Made by a program: the position numbers and the translations under genes. Positions 25,901 through 40,100 of a stretch of DNA of 64,000 nt are shown piece after piece. The DNA comes from Fasciola hepatica (lineage: Eukaryota; Platyhelminthes; Trematoda; Plagiorchiida; Fasciolidae), in the NCBI GenBank assembly GCA_948099385.1, contig CANUEZ040000168.1, positions 3,759,001 through 3,823,000 on the forward strand, in the 5' to 3' direction. The number at the start of each line of letters is the position of its first letter. Positions within the stretch are counted from its first letter, which is position 1. The notes below the pieces were generated by a model that was given only the letters and a program-made list of their open reading frames with translations, did not search any database and had not been told where the DNA came from.

Positions 25901-28900
25901 AAGTTCCAGCAGCCAACAGCAACCTGTTTTACCAAACGGGGAGTGTCTCTGGGCAATAATGGAATCCAACGGAAAGTTCGCTAAACTCGCAAGGCTTCTA
26001 AGAGGATACTATTCGTTCACTAGGGCGCGGGTCCGTATGTATGGTGAAGAGTCATCTGAGTTCACACTCACTACGGGCGTCTGACAGAGCTGCCCTCTTT
26101 CACCAGTGCTGTTCTACTGTGCGATGGACTGGACAATGAGACAGGCACTGAACGACTATCCCTGTATCCAACTGAGTCACAAGATGTGCATCTCGAACCT
26201 AGATTTCGCGGATGACATTGTTGTGCTAGCGGAGACTCCCGTCATGCTCCAAACAAGCCTCAATCGATTCGATTTCTTCTCAAAATTCGTTGGGCTAGAA
26301 ATAAACACTACGAAAACCAAAAGTATGTCAACTTGCCCGGGGCCAACAGCTGTCCATCAATGACCAACTGGTCAAATATGTTCCATCATTCAAGCATCTA
26401 GGCTCTACGCTACTTCCGAACGGTCAGGTGAAGGATGAAGTAATACTTCGGATAGACAACGCCAGGAAAGCATTTCTCCAGCTACGATGAGCGTTGTCGA
26501 CCCGCAGTAAAAGCAGCCTTCGGACCAAGGTGCGTATCTACCGTGCTGCTATAAGCCTCGTACTCAGCTACGGCTGTGAAACCTGGCCCTTGAAAGCCGA
26601 GGATCCTAGAAAGTTGGTGTTTGATCACTGGTATCTGTGACTTATTTCGGAGACAAATTGGCGCGACACAGTATCCAACGACGAAGTTGGGAAACGGTGT
26701 TGCGAAATTGACAAACTCTCTGACTTCCTCCAGGGTCGTCGACTGCGGTGGCTGGGTCATATCCTACGGCGTCCCGAGACAGAACTAACCAAACATACAC
26801 TCCGTCCTGAACGCTGCTCTGTATGGCGATGTCGCGGTCGTGGCCAGCTCAAAACTTGGATCAACACTGTCGAGAAGAGTCCGGGCGCCTAGGCTTACGG
26901 TTAGTCTATGGTGCCCGCCAATGGAGGAAAAACTGGATCGCGATCTGTACCGAACTCGCTTCCAACCGCCGTACATGGTCAGCCATGACACGAGACATTC
27001 ATGGAGCCGACTCATCCTCTAGTAAGGGGTAGTCGCACAAAAGTATAAAAGTAAGTACCAATTACAACTTTTCCGTATCAAAGCAGCCTTGTCCCAGTGC
27101 GTCGTTCGAAAGCACGTTGTGCCAAGCCATTTTGAATCTTTTGCAAACACTAATGGTCAAACTTCGGCTTCCTGATGTCCTCGACGCGTACGAACCACAT
27201 TTTACGGTCATAGGTCAATAGTGGGTGGATAGCGGCCCGGAAGACGCGAACTCTGGCCCGGAAATGATCTCATCGCGAGCATAGTGAACCTGAATAAACG
27301 TAATCCTTACAATGTTAATGTCCAAAATGGCTTCATTTTTGCCTTAACCGTTTCAGGGGATGGTGCAGCCCAGATATTTGAATGCTGGAACATGTTCGAT
27401 TCGGCAAGGGAAGTATCGATGCCTAGCTGGATACCACGGTAATCGGTGAGCGCCTGACACATTATCCAATCGATAGTGTAGTTGAACTGCACCGCCGACA
27501 AGGGACAAGTAGGTGTCTTCGTATCTTATTCGTCTTACAGTTCGAGCGTTAACGTTTTTTCTCCTTTAGACTCAGCGAGTGTTAAGAAATCTAGGGCTTC
27601 TGATGGACATCACATATATGACCACAGGTGAAACCTGCTACCTGGAGCATCGCCTGCTGGATATGGGTCCAATGCTCGTCTACATTACTGTCCATCGTAG
27701 ATCTCAGCTTACGTGCAAATTTCTGTTTATAACTGGTACGAACTTCTGGATCATACAAACATTGTACGGCTAACCGGGCTTGCAGTTTGCGTCGATGACC
27801 ATGAAGTTGGATAGATAATCACATTAAAAATAATGCATGGTCCGACTGTACGTACGTGGACCAGTAAGATCTACAGTTCTGAACAGAACTGCGCCACCGG
27901 TAGCTCACTGTGATACGATTAATCTAGCTCAAAGTATCTTTAGCGTTAGAGCGCCATGTCGCCGTGCGATGTGAGCTGTGCCGTAAATTAGTGCTAGACA
28001 AGAATAACTTATTGTCCGCACAAAACTGGGAAGGCCTATCCCCGTTATCTGTACGCTGAGCGGGTAAGGTGCAACAACCACCTAAACAAGCTACTGACGC
28101 ACTAGTTTTGCCACCTGCTAGCACTACTGTGTCAGAACTTTAACCCCTGCGAACGAGAGTGGCGAGTTCATCATAGAACTCATCCTTCTGCGTATCAAAG
28201 CTGTAGTCTGCTGGGGCGCACGCCAAGATCACGGACAAATTGCGCTTAGCGCAACTGTTCTTTCGAAAACCGACTGACTCCTAGAGTCTGGCAGCACATA
28301 AACGACCATTAACCGGCAGCTTCAGCCTTGTCAGTCAAGACTACTCCTACACCACGGGGACCTGCAGCTCTGGTTGTTTTGTCTCCTGAAGTGCGGAGTA
28401 AATACCTTGACGAGATACCAGGAGCAGTTAGTTAAATCACACAGCTCGAAACCTGCAGTGGCGTTTCACTGACGCAGCAGAAATCGATTGTCAGAGTCTA
28501 TTGTGAGCACTAGACGCGCCCGCTGACTGGCCTCCATGAGTGTACGCGCGTTAAAGCAGCTGAGATTTAGAGGACGACGAGGCTTGAGAAAACCTGTTAT
28601 GACGCTGAGGATTACTTACCACACTGTGACGATGAACCGTTGCGAGTGTCGAGCGTGTCATCAGTGCGAGTATCACGGGTGGGTAGATGGGGCAAAGGAA
28701 GGTGGTTGGAGACAGAAGATAAATGTTGCGCGCAGTCACGTCGCTTTTCTTTGGAAGAGGATGTAACATTGAAGTTCCTCACTCCGTTGAGAATTATTCT
28801 CCTTCCCCGAATAAGCAAAACAGGGTGCGGAGCGGCTCGATCGGTGTCAAAATACGACTTACATATCTCCAGTGCGATGCCATTTTCTCCTGGAGACTTT

Positions 28901-31900
28901 CGGCGCTTCAGCTTGCGTATCACATAGATAGTGTCTTCTCGGCTTCGCAGGTTGCTGCCAACGTCGTGGCGTTCATTTTGGGTTGTTTGGATTTGGCTCA
29001 CAGAGCATGCCGCGGCACGGCTCAGTAAACAATTGAACTATTCGGTCCATCGTTGAATCTTTTTAGCGCGCTCAGAGATGAGTGGCCCAGCAGTATTGCG
29101 AAAAAATGGTTCTGTTGATCATCAATTATCGGATACATTGCGGATCATTCCAAAGAGCTCTGAGAAGTGACTGCAGTTAGCCGCGGTCTCCACGGTTTCC
29201 GTGATTTCGGTCCAATAATTGTTGCGGTCGCTCCTGGCAGAGCGGGTGACTTTTCGTTAGATGCCCCGGAATTCTGCTTAGCCATTTAGGTGAGCATCTA
29301 CAGCGTCTGCAGCTAACGGAAGGTTCGCCCAATTTTCCTGTCGTCGTCGCGTATACCCCAGTTTATCTAAGGCCGACTGCTGAATTGCTGCCTTTAGTGA
29401 AGTCCATTGACACTCCACTAGCACTTCTTCTCCTCTTAAGTATTTGGTGGTCAGATGGGAGGCAATAGCGTCCCAGATCGCTTGGCGCTTTCTTGGTGAT
29501 TCTACCGCTGCTGCGTTAATCCGCTTCGGAGCAGCTTTTACGGCGGTTGGCTAGATGTATCTTGAAGCATGTACGGATGAGGGTGTGGTCGGTGTTATTC
29601 TTGTTGCTAGTCTCCGTGCCTCTGTAGGACCGGAAATCTTCAATCGGAGATGCCCAGTGTGATCCTATTACGATGTAGTCAATCTGATGCGTTGATGAAG
29701 GTGGTCGAGTCGTACAAGCATTTATCGCCTGAGGTGAGAGCTTAGAATCCCGCCACCGTTTGCCACTTTGGTGGTAGACAGCAATCGGCTGTCGCCAGGC
29801 TCGTTACCATGCCTAACCTATCTTGTGGTTCCTCACTCTAAGTATCAGTCCAATAGCCGGTTTGGGGCTATGGAGTATGTCTCTGGCGCTCAAGCGCAAG
29901 CACACGATAGAAGTCTGCAACGAAAAACCCATAATGGGAAGGTAGGAATGGAGTGACAGGTTACTCTCGACGGTGGACAGCAATTATCTGTTAAAACTGG
30001 GCAGTCCCCAATCCAAAAGATGCTGCATAGTCTACGTTCCAGATCCGAAAGGTGAATTGACGATTCCTGCATCAACGGAGAGAAGACAAATATGAACTCA
30101 AACACCAAATTCTCGAGCGAAAGATCAGAAACTCTGCTACGGGTGGTTCAGCTACGTCACAGATTTGGTCTCGCACCTTGTGGGTAATAACTATTCGATG
30201 AATCCAGTTAATGATGATGGTGATGAATGAGCCCACAGAAAAAGCCCCCCTGCGGTACGGGAAGCCGTGGCATCACATTTACTCCGTAGTCTCCATCGCC
30301 ACTTTGATTCATGATCTAACGGTAAGTAGATGCAAGGAGTCACTTGAAACAGTGAACGGAGAAGCATGGCTCATAAAGAATAACCTGGAGATGGCCGAAC
30401 ATTAGGGCATAGTTTCCGGACCTAAGCATTCTCGTGACTAGGTTTCTTTCGACGTTCACATACTTCCAGACAGAAGAAAGGCTGTGTCATGTAAGGGTAT
30501 GGTCTGACACATCGGGTGATAGACGGCTTGATCTCACAGGCAGATCGTGTATTCGTGTAACGGGGAATGCTGGGGCGAGGGAACGGCGTGAATATCAAGG
30601 CGAACGGACGAACCAAACGAGGGCCACAGACAAAAGAACAGGCGGTGACTATGTCAGAGGCGTCCCGAAGCAGGCAAAAGGAGGCATACGCACTACCAGA
30701 GAGGAAGCACCGGGATCTCCGGCAACCGACAAGATAGCCCAGGTGAGGGGTTGCTGATCGAGCCGTCAACTCAGACAATCGGACCAACCGAAAGAAAATG
30801 ACGCCCAAGAGAAACAAGCCATCGGCCACGAGCAACTGGCCAGAACGCAGCCGAAGCGCTCAAGCAGCGGCAATAGCAATCTTGGTGCTGCACAGTCTGG
30901 AAAAGGGCCTATATAAACGATTGTATGTGGTTCATGACTTGACCTGTTTGGCGGTGAAATACGAGTATCCTGCCGTGTGTTGACGTCCTCGTTACATTAG
31001 CACCTGACCAGTACCGAGCCCACGAAACCACGAGCGACAGGATAGCCGACCGATGATGTGGATCGATAGATGAGAGCTGAATCCTGTTAGTGGTGTTAGG
31101 CCTCAAGGCTTGGTCACACACATCAGTCGAACCAATGCAAATGTGCAACGGGTGGATACATGGACTAAGAACTTATATATTTATTACTTTACACTAATAA
31201 AACGAGATGACTCGCGGGCGGAAGAGACTACTCACTACAGTTAGTGGGACGGTACAAAACAAATTAGGACTCTACATTTTTAAAACAGAATTAAGCTGTC
31301 TCCCGAATACGTGTACAAAAAATCTAACTCGGTAACCACACTTAACTACCCAAGCACATCCTCAGTATGGCACCTCACTCACCAAACTGGTACTTGTGGT
31401 CAGGCTGGTGCCAGCATCGCTTTGAATGTGAGAACTGAACGTGCGTGGCCAGTACGGGATCCCACGATAATAATGGTTTTCACTGAATAATCCCATTGCA
31501 TTATAGAAAAAGGCAATGGGATTATTCAGTGAATTACGCAGTCGCAACGATAAACTGGTCGTCAAAGAGCTAAATAGTTATTTGTGCTTCGAGACCAGAC
31601 TTGCGGAAACGAGAACAACGATCAAATTTCTTGACAGCTGCATCCAACGAAATGAATTTCCGAAGACCTAATGGAAATCACTGAGACGTGCCCGAATAAG
31701 ACCTGATTCAGTTACTCTGAAACGTCATGCGAGAAATCAAATGGATACCCTACGAATGAACGCACAGCAGTTTGAACGAAACAGCGCACAAAGAAGACGT
31801 TATCGATAGCCTAGACGAATACCAACGCATCCGGTTTGAGCGTTTCGTTGCTGATGTGATCACAAAACGAATCGATAAGAAGAGAGTCTAACTGCAGGAC

Positions 31901-34900
31901 ACTATAAACGAGTCAAAACTACGGACCAATCTCCCAACAAATCCAGAGCGGTATGTACACAACTTTTCTAGTTTGTTTATGGATGCACCACTTCTGGAAG
32001 CGTTATCACTAGTTTTGAGTTTCCGTTGTCCAACGCTGAGGAATGATCAACTAGATGTAGAAGTGCCGTTTGAAAATTTACACGCTCAAACTCGTTCACT
32101 AGCAACGACATCACAAGAGGCGATTGAAGATTTCAAATCCTCCCTAGTTGACCGTTCTTATCAATACCATCGAGCCCAGAAGAAATTTAGAAGCATTATC
32201 AGTAACCGACACAGGGGAGCGTTAAGGGTACTAAGGGGAAATACAGACATTGTTATTGCTAGGTCTGACAAAGGCTCCGGAGTTGTGCTAATGAATCGCA
32301 AAGACAACATTGATAAAATGGATACCATTCTAAGTGACTCGACAAAATTTACAGAATCCAAAGGAGGGACAGAACCAAGACAGTGGAAGAACAACTTACT
32401 GCAGCCCTGAGACTACTGAAAGATCATAATTATATTTTGAATGGCAATTATGAACAGTTACGACCTACTGGCACTAGTAGTCCTCGTCTATATGGCTTAC
32501 CAAAGATACATAAATCGGGAGTACCACTAAGACCGATACTTGATATGAGCACTTCTCCCTACCACTCTACTGCTCGTTGGCTCGTCGATATACTGGAACC
32601 AGTACGCAGAAGCATTGTTCAATACAGCCTTAATGACACATTTCAGTTCGTAGAATTAATAAAAGAACAAAATACGACAGGACTTAAAATGGCATCTCTG
32701 GACGTAACATCACTATGTACGAGCGTCCCACTTCTAGAAACTATCGAATATTTGTGCAATTATATAATCGAAAACGAAATAAACGTTGGTATCCCGATAG
32801 CCAGTCTGGAAGAACTACTACTACGATGTACACTAAATGTTCAGTTCGGCTTCAACAACAAGCTTTACCGACAAACTGATGGAGTTGCGATGGGCCCGCC
32901 TCTGGGACCCCTACTTGCCGACATTTTCGTTGCCAAGCTGGAGAATGGGGTACTCAAAGACACCATAGGAAGACTACCAAGTTACTGCCGGTATGTGGAC
33001 GACATTTTCATTATGATTGACAAACATGTTCACCTAGATGAACTAGTGGAAAAGTTTAACCAGGCTCACAGTGCGCTCAGTTTCACATCCGAAGTGGAAT
33101 TAGACGGCAACATTCATTTTCTGGATGTAAACCTTACGAAAACAGAAGATGGGAAGCTCGTCCGTCGAATCTATTGTAGGCCAACATGGACAGGCCAATA
33201 CACACATTTTGCCAGTTTCGTGCCTCTAAAACGCAAACAGAACCTAGTCCGATCCCTAGCGTCTCGCATACGAAAGATCTGTTCCGAGGAAACAGTGAGT
33301 GAGGAATCAGATCACATAAGACAAATATTACTAAACAACGGGTATCCGGAAGGTTTCATTCAAAAGAACATTTCGGAAGTACCCAAGCGACCATTGATAA
33401 TCACCGCCAAGAAGAATTGCACATGCAACTTCCCTTCAAAGGAGATGTTAAATGCGAACTGCTAGTTCGGTGCCTAAGGGATGCAATCACCCGTACATTT
33501 TCCGCCGCTACTCTACGCGCCCACTTCACAAGCCGGTCAATGATTTCTATGAGTCTTAAAAACAAAATGCCTATCCTTTCCTCCTCCATGTTAACCTATT
33601 CATTTGTTTGCTCATGTTCAGCAAGCTATGTAGGCAAAACGACACGGCAACTGTCCCAAAGAATCAAGGAGCACAAACCAGCTTGGCTGAGGACAGGAAC
33701 TAGAAGAACCATAACTAGTGCAATCGCAGCGCACCTTGCCGAGACAAGGCACCAGGTGGACAACGAAGCCTTCAAGGTAATTTACAAAGTGCCTGTGAAT
33801 TCTTCGAAGATCGTTCGCCAAATCACTTTTGGAACAGCGGAGGCAGCTGCGATTAGGCTGTTAAATCCATCGCTTTGTTCACACAAGCGATTTGTCAAAT
33901 CACTTCAGCTACCCTGGCCGCGATCGGAAAATGGAAGACAAAATCATGGTGACCTCGACCGCGACCTTTCAGTCGTGACAGGGAGCAGCCAACCCACCCC
34001 AGATGTACTTTCTACACAGAGTTTTCCCAATCACGAACAACCAACTTCCCACCCTGTTCCGAACCGCAAAACATCTGCAATAATGGCTTTCTTAGACTTG
34101 AAAGGCGCCTTCGATTCAATTGATCGAACAGCGCTTTTCAGTGCTCTTCATCGAAAAGGTATGCCCCAGAAGTTCGTGAACCTAATGAGATCCTTGTGTT
34201 CTCATACGTCTGGCCACGTTAGAGTTTACGGTGAACTATCCGGTCGGTTCGAAACGACCAGCAGTGTTCCACAAGGACGTCCCATGCCTCCATTCCTGTT
34301 CAACTTCGTCATGGACGAAATAATGGAGAGTGCACTGCAAAAACTTCAAAATGTAGGCGTCGAACCAGGAAATAGTGGAAAGCTGTGTGACCTAGATTAC
34401 GCTTGTTCGAATCCACGGAACATGCTCAACGTGCACTAGATAGACTCTCAAGAGCTGTAGCTCCATTCGGCATGCGCTTTGCACCTTCAAAGTGTAAAGT
34501 GATATTACAAGACTGGACGTCAACGATTCCGAGCTTGATGTTCGATGGGGACGTGCTGTCAGTTGTCGACCACTTAACATACCCCGGCAGCAGTGTGATG
34601 ACAGGTGGGAGTACGGTAGTAGAGGTGAGCACGTGTATATTCAAGGCTTGGGCGGCATACGCTTGCCTGAAGCACTTGTGGTGGTGACCTAATATTTCAC
34701 TGAAGTTGAAAGATCGTGTGTACTGTGCCGCAGTGCGTTCAATTTTGTTGTGTGGTTGCGGGACTTGGGGTCTGCGTGCAGAAGATATTTGTCGTCTTGA
34801 GATTTTCGACCACCGATGGTTACGTAGTATCGCTAGGATTGGGTGGAATAGTCGAGTGAGCAATGCTAAGGTCAGAAATCGAGTATTGGGTATTAATTCG

Positions 34901-37161
34901 GAGAACGTTTTGTCACAGTGTATACCGCTTGGTAGACTTCCTTGGTTAGGGCACGTGTTACGTATGGCAAACATGTCTACCATACCGTGTCTTATTCTCC
35001 GTTCCTCATAGAGAGTGGAAAAAACCACGTGGAGGTCAACAGATGACGTGCCAACGAGGAATGAGAAAATGTACAGCGAAACTAGTAAACGTAGGTGCCT
35101 CACCTTTTCGTGGTTGGGGTCCAAAAGATCCGTCCGTCAATTGGCTGGAGACACTGAAGAATATGGCTGCGAACCGTGAACAGTGGCGATCGTGTTGTCA
35201 CTTTCTGACGAATCAGAATGATTGCTCGATGTGCACTTGTACAGTTGGACTGTGTATTCCGTGTGTTGGCTACTAGGGCGCTCTTTCCTTTTCCCGCCCC
35301 AGTAGGTCCACTCCCTGTCCATCTTGTATATGCATACTTAATAATTCAGCGTGCAACATGGTGAGAAAGGCTGTGGTCAGTGGGGCTTGCCCTACTGTTT
35401 AACGCTGTACGATGATGATGATGATTATGATGATGATGATGATGATGAGATCCCGTCAACAGCCGTTTTTATGCGACTTGTTTAAACAATTCTGAGCATA
35501 TCAACGGTGAAGGATCGAAGCGCCTATGTTTGTACTTCGTTTTTGCACACGCCATGATTGACTGCATCAGTAGATAAACGGCAGAGAGTAATAACAACGA
35601 ACAGTTCACATGTTTATTCTTCTTTTGCGCGACTACCTCCTGCTGACGGATAAGTCGGCTCCATGAATATTACGAAAATTAGAAATGGAGATCCTCGGGG
35701 CTGTTGCAATACTCCGTCTTCCAGTCCGGAGTAGGAAATAAGTTGAAGAAGCACCTCTAGCCGTTGCACGCCCACGTGCAGCCTACAAGGCAGCAGGATT
35801 GTTCCAGATGATCCGGTGGCCGGTTGTGCGGCTAATTCGCTTCTTCCGGAATACTGGGTCGGGTAGGTTGGAGAGTTTTCCTTTGTAAGCGCTGGATCAG
35901 TAGATCTCGTCCGCCCATTTAGGAGCATGTCTTCGAATGTCGAATACCGTCTGGCTGAGGTTTCTGGACCTTCGTTACACTCAACTTGGTTTGACCTGCC
36001 TTTCGAGTGGTTTTCCGCGGTATGGCCGCTGATGTATGCTTTACCTTAGTGGAGCTATAGGTGAGAGCTGGGTAAATGATGGAGACCAAGGAGAGGGAGG
36101 ACGCCCAAATGGACACGACAGTCTAGCATCTCAGAGGTACCCCATCAACTAGACTTGTTTCAGTATTCCACTCACAATATCAAAGCTGAATCATTATCGG
36201 TTTAAAAAAGACGAAGATAAGCCATTTGGTCTAGTAGCTGCAGTTTGTCTCAGTTCATTGCATCGAGAACGGCCTCTGACGGAGTGGCATCTACAACTGT
36301 AACTTCATCCATTGGGATATTCGACGCACCCACTTTTGATAAATGTCAGTAGAACTATTCCTTGATAAGCCCTGTCCAACGTTTTACACGGCGCTCCTGA
36401 GTGTGAGTCAGTGAACCGCTAAACCCCCTGATCGGTCCGCTTACACTTGGTTCGAGTGGACCAGTAACTTGTACTGATTTGTCAGTCGCATCTGTGGCTA
36501 CTTTCGACGCGTATTGGCCGCAGGAACTATAGATTCCCAATCAAGTAAAGCAGTTGTTTCTTTAATGAATGAACGTTTATGGTACCTTGTTTTAATGATC
36601 TATTTATTTGCACATTCCCCAATGGGTATAAGATGGAAATCAAAACTGAGAGTGAACCATCGATCACTATGTGAATTTTTCCAATTCGCCCCACAAATGC
36701 TTCAGTTTCAGTTTCGGTCTGTACAACCACTAACCTCGCACTTCTGCGATCTGGTTTCGGTCTACAAATGACCGACATGGTGTTGGATTGCGATACATCC
36801 GTAATATGCATATCCATCAATTTTGTGACTGATAGCAATATCAATGCTCAACTAACCACTGAAAACTATGGAAGCTGTTTCATCAATGTTCGGAACCGTC
36901 AGTAGTGCACATTCACCAAGCTCCCACTGAAACTCGAACCCGGAGTGAACGATGGTGAACCGAGCACCCAACCACCAGACTTTTCGGGCTGGTTCTTAAT
37001 GGTGAGTTAAGCATCGATACTGCATGATAAGTTATATCGTGCAAAATGTAATCCTTTACTACTCATATGCACTTGATACCATCTCAGAAAGCAAATCTGG
37101 CAAATTTCGATCGGAAACACCTAGCCGAAAGCGCCTCCACCAGGTGTTCAAAACGTACGAG

Positions 37162-37194
<33 letters not shown>

Positions 37195-40100
37195 TCACCG
37201 ATAACCCGGTACACTGTACGGAGGCGTGGCACCACGCAAAAACATGGAGCAGAAAAATAAAAGTGAAGAATCAAAGGGGAAGTTTCTCAGGAGTTCAAAC
37301 ACGAGCTGTCACAACATAACTGCCACTGAACACAACATTGTCATGTACGACAGAGTTTCCATCCAGCTGTACAGTGGATCTAGAGGTCCCCAACCATGCA
37401 AACGTGAGAAACCAACAAAAGTAAGTCTTGACGTCAACACTTTGACAGACCGGTGCCATGTCATGGCTTGGCCTCCACGTTGTCGTTTCCAGCCAACCTT
37501 AGGCTCGGCGAATGGAGCGGGACGGGGAAGTCGATGAGGTGGCATACGTACCACAAGTCCCATCCAACGGAGCCGATGGAGTGGTATGGTAGCACTAATT
37601 GGGTAAGCGAGACGCCCGATTCCGTAGATGCGCTTCCGAACTGTGGAACTGCTTGTTCGTTGTTGCCACCAAACTCTCGGGATACTCCTTAGGCAACGAT
37701 GATCGAACACGAACAACCGGTCGACATCGGGCGCTCGAACAGGCCAGGTCTCACAAACGTATAGAAGCACACTACGCTCAACGGCGTTGTACATCCTACC
37801 TTCCAATCGGAGAGGGATGTCACGCCGTCTCCACAGGTGACGCGAATTGCAGAACGCCGCTTGAGACTTCACTATTCGGTTGTTCATATCGTCTCCAATC
37901 CGTCCATCGACAGTCATGCAGCTTCCCAAGTAGACAAACTTTTCGACAATTTCTAACCGATCATTACTGAGGGTGAGTGCGGGGATGGTCTCCTGCACTG
38001 TTCCACAGTAGCACCGTCGAAAACCAATGTGATGTCATCTGCATAGTCAAAGTCTAAAAGTCTGTTACCAGGTAGGATCTCAACGCTTTTGTTCGTTTGA
38101 CTTCCTTGTGTCTCTTTTAGGATGTCGTCGACCGCAAAATTGAACAAGTGTGAGAGTGGGAAACCTTGACGCACACCACTTCCAACTGGAACGTAAAGTG
38201 CCGACGAGCCATATGCTTCTACTCGACCTAAAGTCTGATGGTACACAGCTTGGATGAATTTGACATACTTATCAGCCACTCCCTGTCTGATGAGGCAATC
38301 TCAGAGGGTCGTCCTATCAACGGAATCGAAAACTGCTCGGATATCCAAGAATATGATTATCGTCGGTCTACGATGTGTGGCAGAGCTTAAATATCTGACG
38401 AATGGTGAAAATTTGGTCGATGCACCAGCGGTTGGGACGAAAACCGGACTGTTTTTCATGGGCTTGTTGTTCGCGCCCTGGAGACAATCTCTGGAGGATT
38501 ACCGATGCTATCAACTTTGATGCGACCGAGATCAAACCTATCCCTCGATGATTGGAACAGATGTTTCTGGCCTCTTTTGTATATAGAGATGGTGGATGCA
38601 CAGTTCCAACTTTCTAGGGCGCATTTGTGGGGCTAAATCTCGGAGAAGAGGCTGGCGAGCGCTTTGGATAGGTCTGCACCACCATTTTTAAAGAGGGCCG
38701 GAGGGAGTTTTTCAGGGCCGGGGACTTTATCGCGTTTTACGAGGTGGAGCGTACGATCGACTTTTTCTGTGAGTGGGGCAGTGCAGATAGTCCATGGACC
38801 ATGAGCTGAGTCAAACGGATTATTGAATGGAGGCGATGGCGCTGAAGGCCAGTTAAACTGCTCTTCAGAGTGTTCTGCCCATCGATCCATGTGCCGTGAA
38901 AGCTGGTGGATTGTTTGGCCGTTCGCCTCGCAGATCATTTCGCTTACTCCAGGTTTCTTGGTCCCAGTAGACTAGATGAGTTGGAAAAGTCTCCGAGCAC
39001 TGCTAGTGGCAGCGGTCTGCCTTATTTCGGCCGCGCGGCCGGACCACCAATTCTCTCGGTCTCTGCGCACGCTCCGAATCAAATTTCTTCGTAGTTGGGT
39101 ACGCGCGTTGCGGTTTTCGCTCCCGGCAGAAATATTCCGGCGGCTGTCTAGCAGTTCCAGAGAGCCCGATGAAACCCAGTGCGTGACTGCATGCCGTATG
39201 ACTAATCAATAATGTGTGGTACTCGTTACTGTTATGATATCTTGGATGTGTTGCCAGCGGTTTGACGAGTCATAGTGTGTGCGGCTACGTGGCTGGACAG
39301 TAAGCTCATTCTGATATCTCTCCCGGACCGACGTCCCGCAAAGTTGGCCTACGTCTATCCGTTGACGGTGCACTTTTGACTTGATGGAGTGTCGTACTAT
39401 GAACTCGGCACACACTGGGGCGTGATCTGAATTTAGATGTTTGCTCCAGTACGACCTACAAGACCTGACTAAGCCACGCTGTGGTAGCTTACGGCTATGC
39501 GGTCTAGTTGTGTCCAAGACTGATTAGCAGATGGCGGTCGCCATGTGGCTGTGCGACGAAAGCTGCACCGAAAGTTCGTACCCGACAAGCACAAGCGATG
39601 GTTTGCCTACAAATGGCGCAGTCGATTACCATCATCCGTGCGTTGATGACTAATGGCGCTTTGGCCTCCAGGCATTCGCTGGTCTGGACCTAGGTGGCCA
39701 ATCTGGGCATCCTCCATCTCTTTGGTCTCCATCATTCACCCAACTCTCACCTGTGGCTCCACGAAGCTGAAGCATGCATCAGCGGCCACACCCCGGCAAA
39801 CCGCTCGACAGGCGGGCTAAACCAGGTTGAGGGTTACCGAGGTCTAAAAAACTTCGGCGAGACGGTGTTCGGCATGTGAAGACAGATCCTTCTGAATGGG
39901 CCGACGAGATCTACTGATCCAACGGCCACAAAGGAGACCTATTCAACTGCCTGATCCGGCATTCCAGAGGAGGCGAACGAACCGTACAGCAGGTCACCGG
40001 CTCCTCTGGGAACACCCTGCTGCCTTGCAGTCTGCACTTGGGTGTGCAAGGGCTAGAGGTGCAACCTCGAACAAAAAGGCCGAACGGTGCTGGGGACACC

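Noticed and set aside
30422..30835. Overlapping open frames on both strands at 30.4-30.9 kb as a possible host gene
   Set aside because: No domain, splice pattern or similarity. Codon content looks like non-coding GC-rich sequence, perhaps part of a decayed LTR.
36527..36844. Open frame at 36527-36844 (-) as a gene
   Set aside because: It covers a dispersed short repeat and shows no family similarity.
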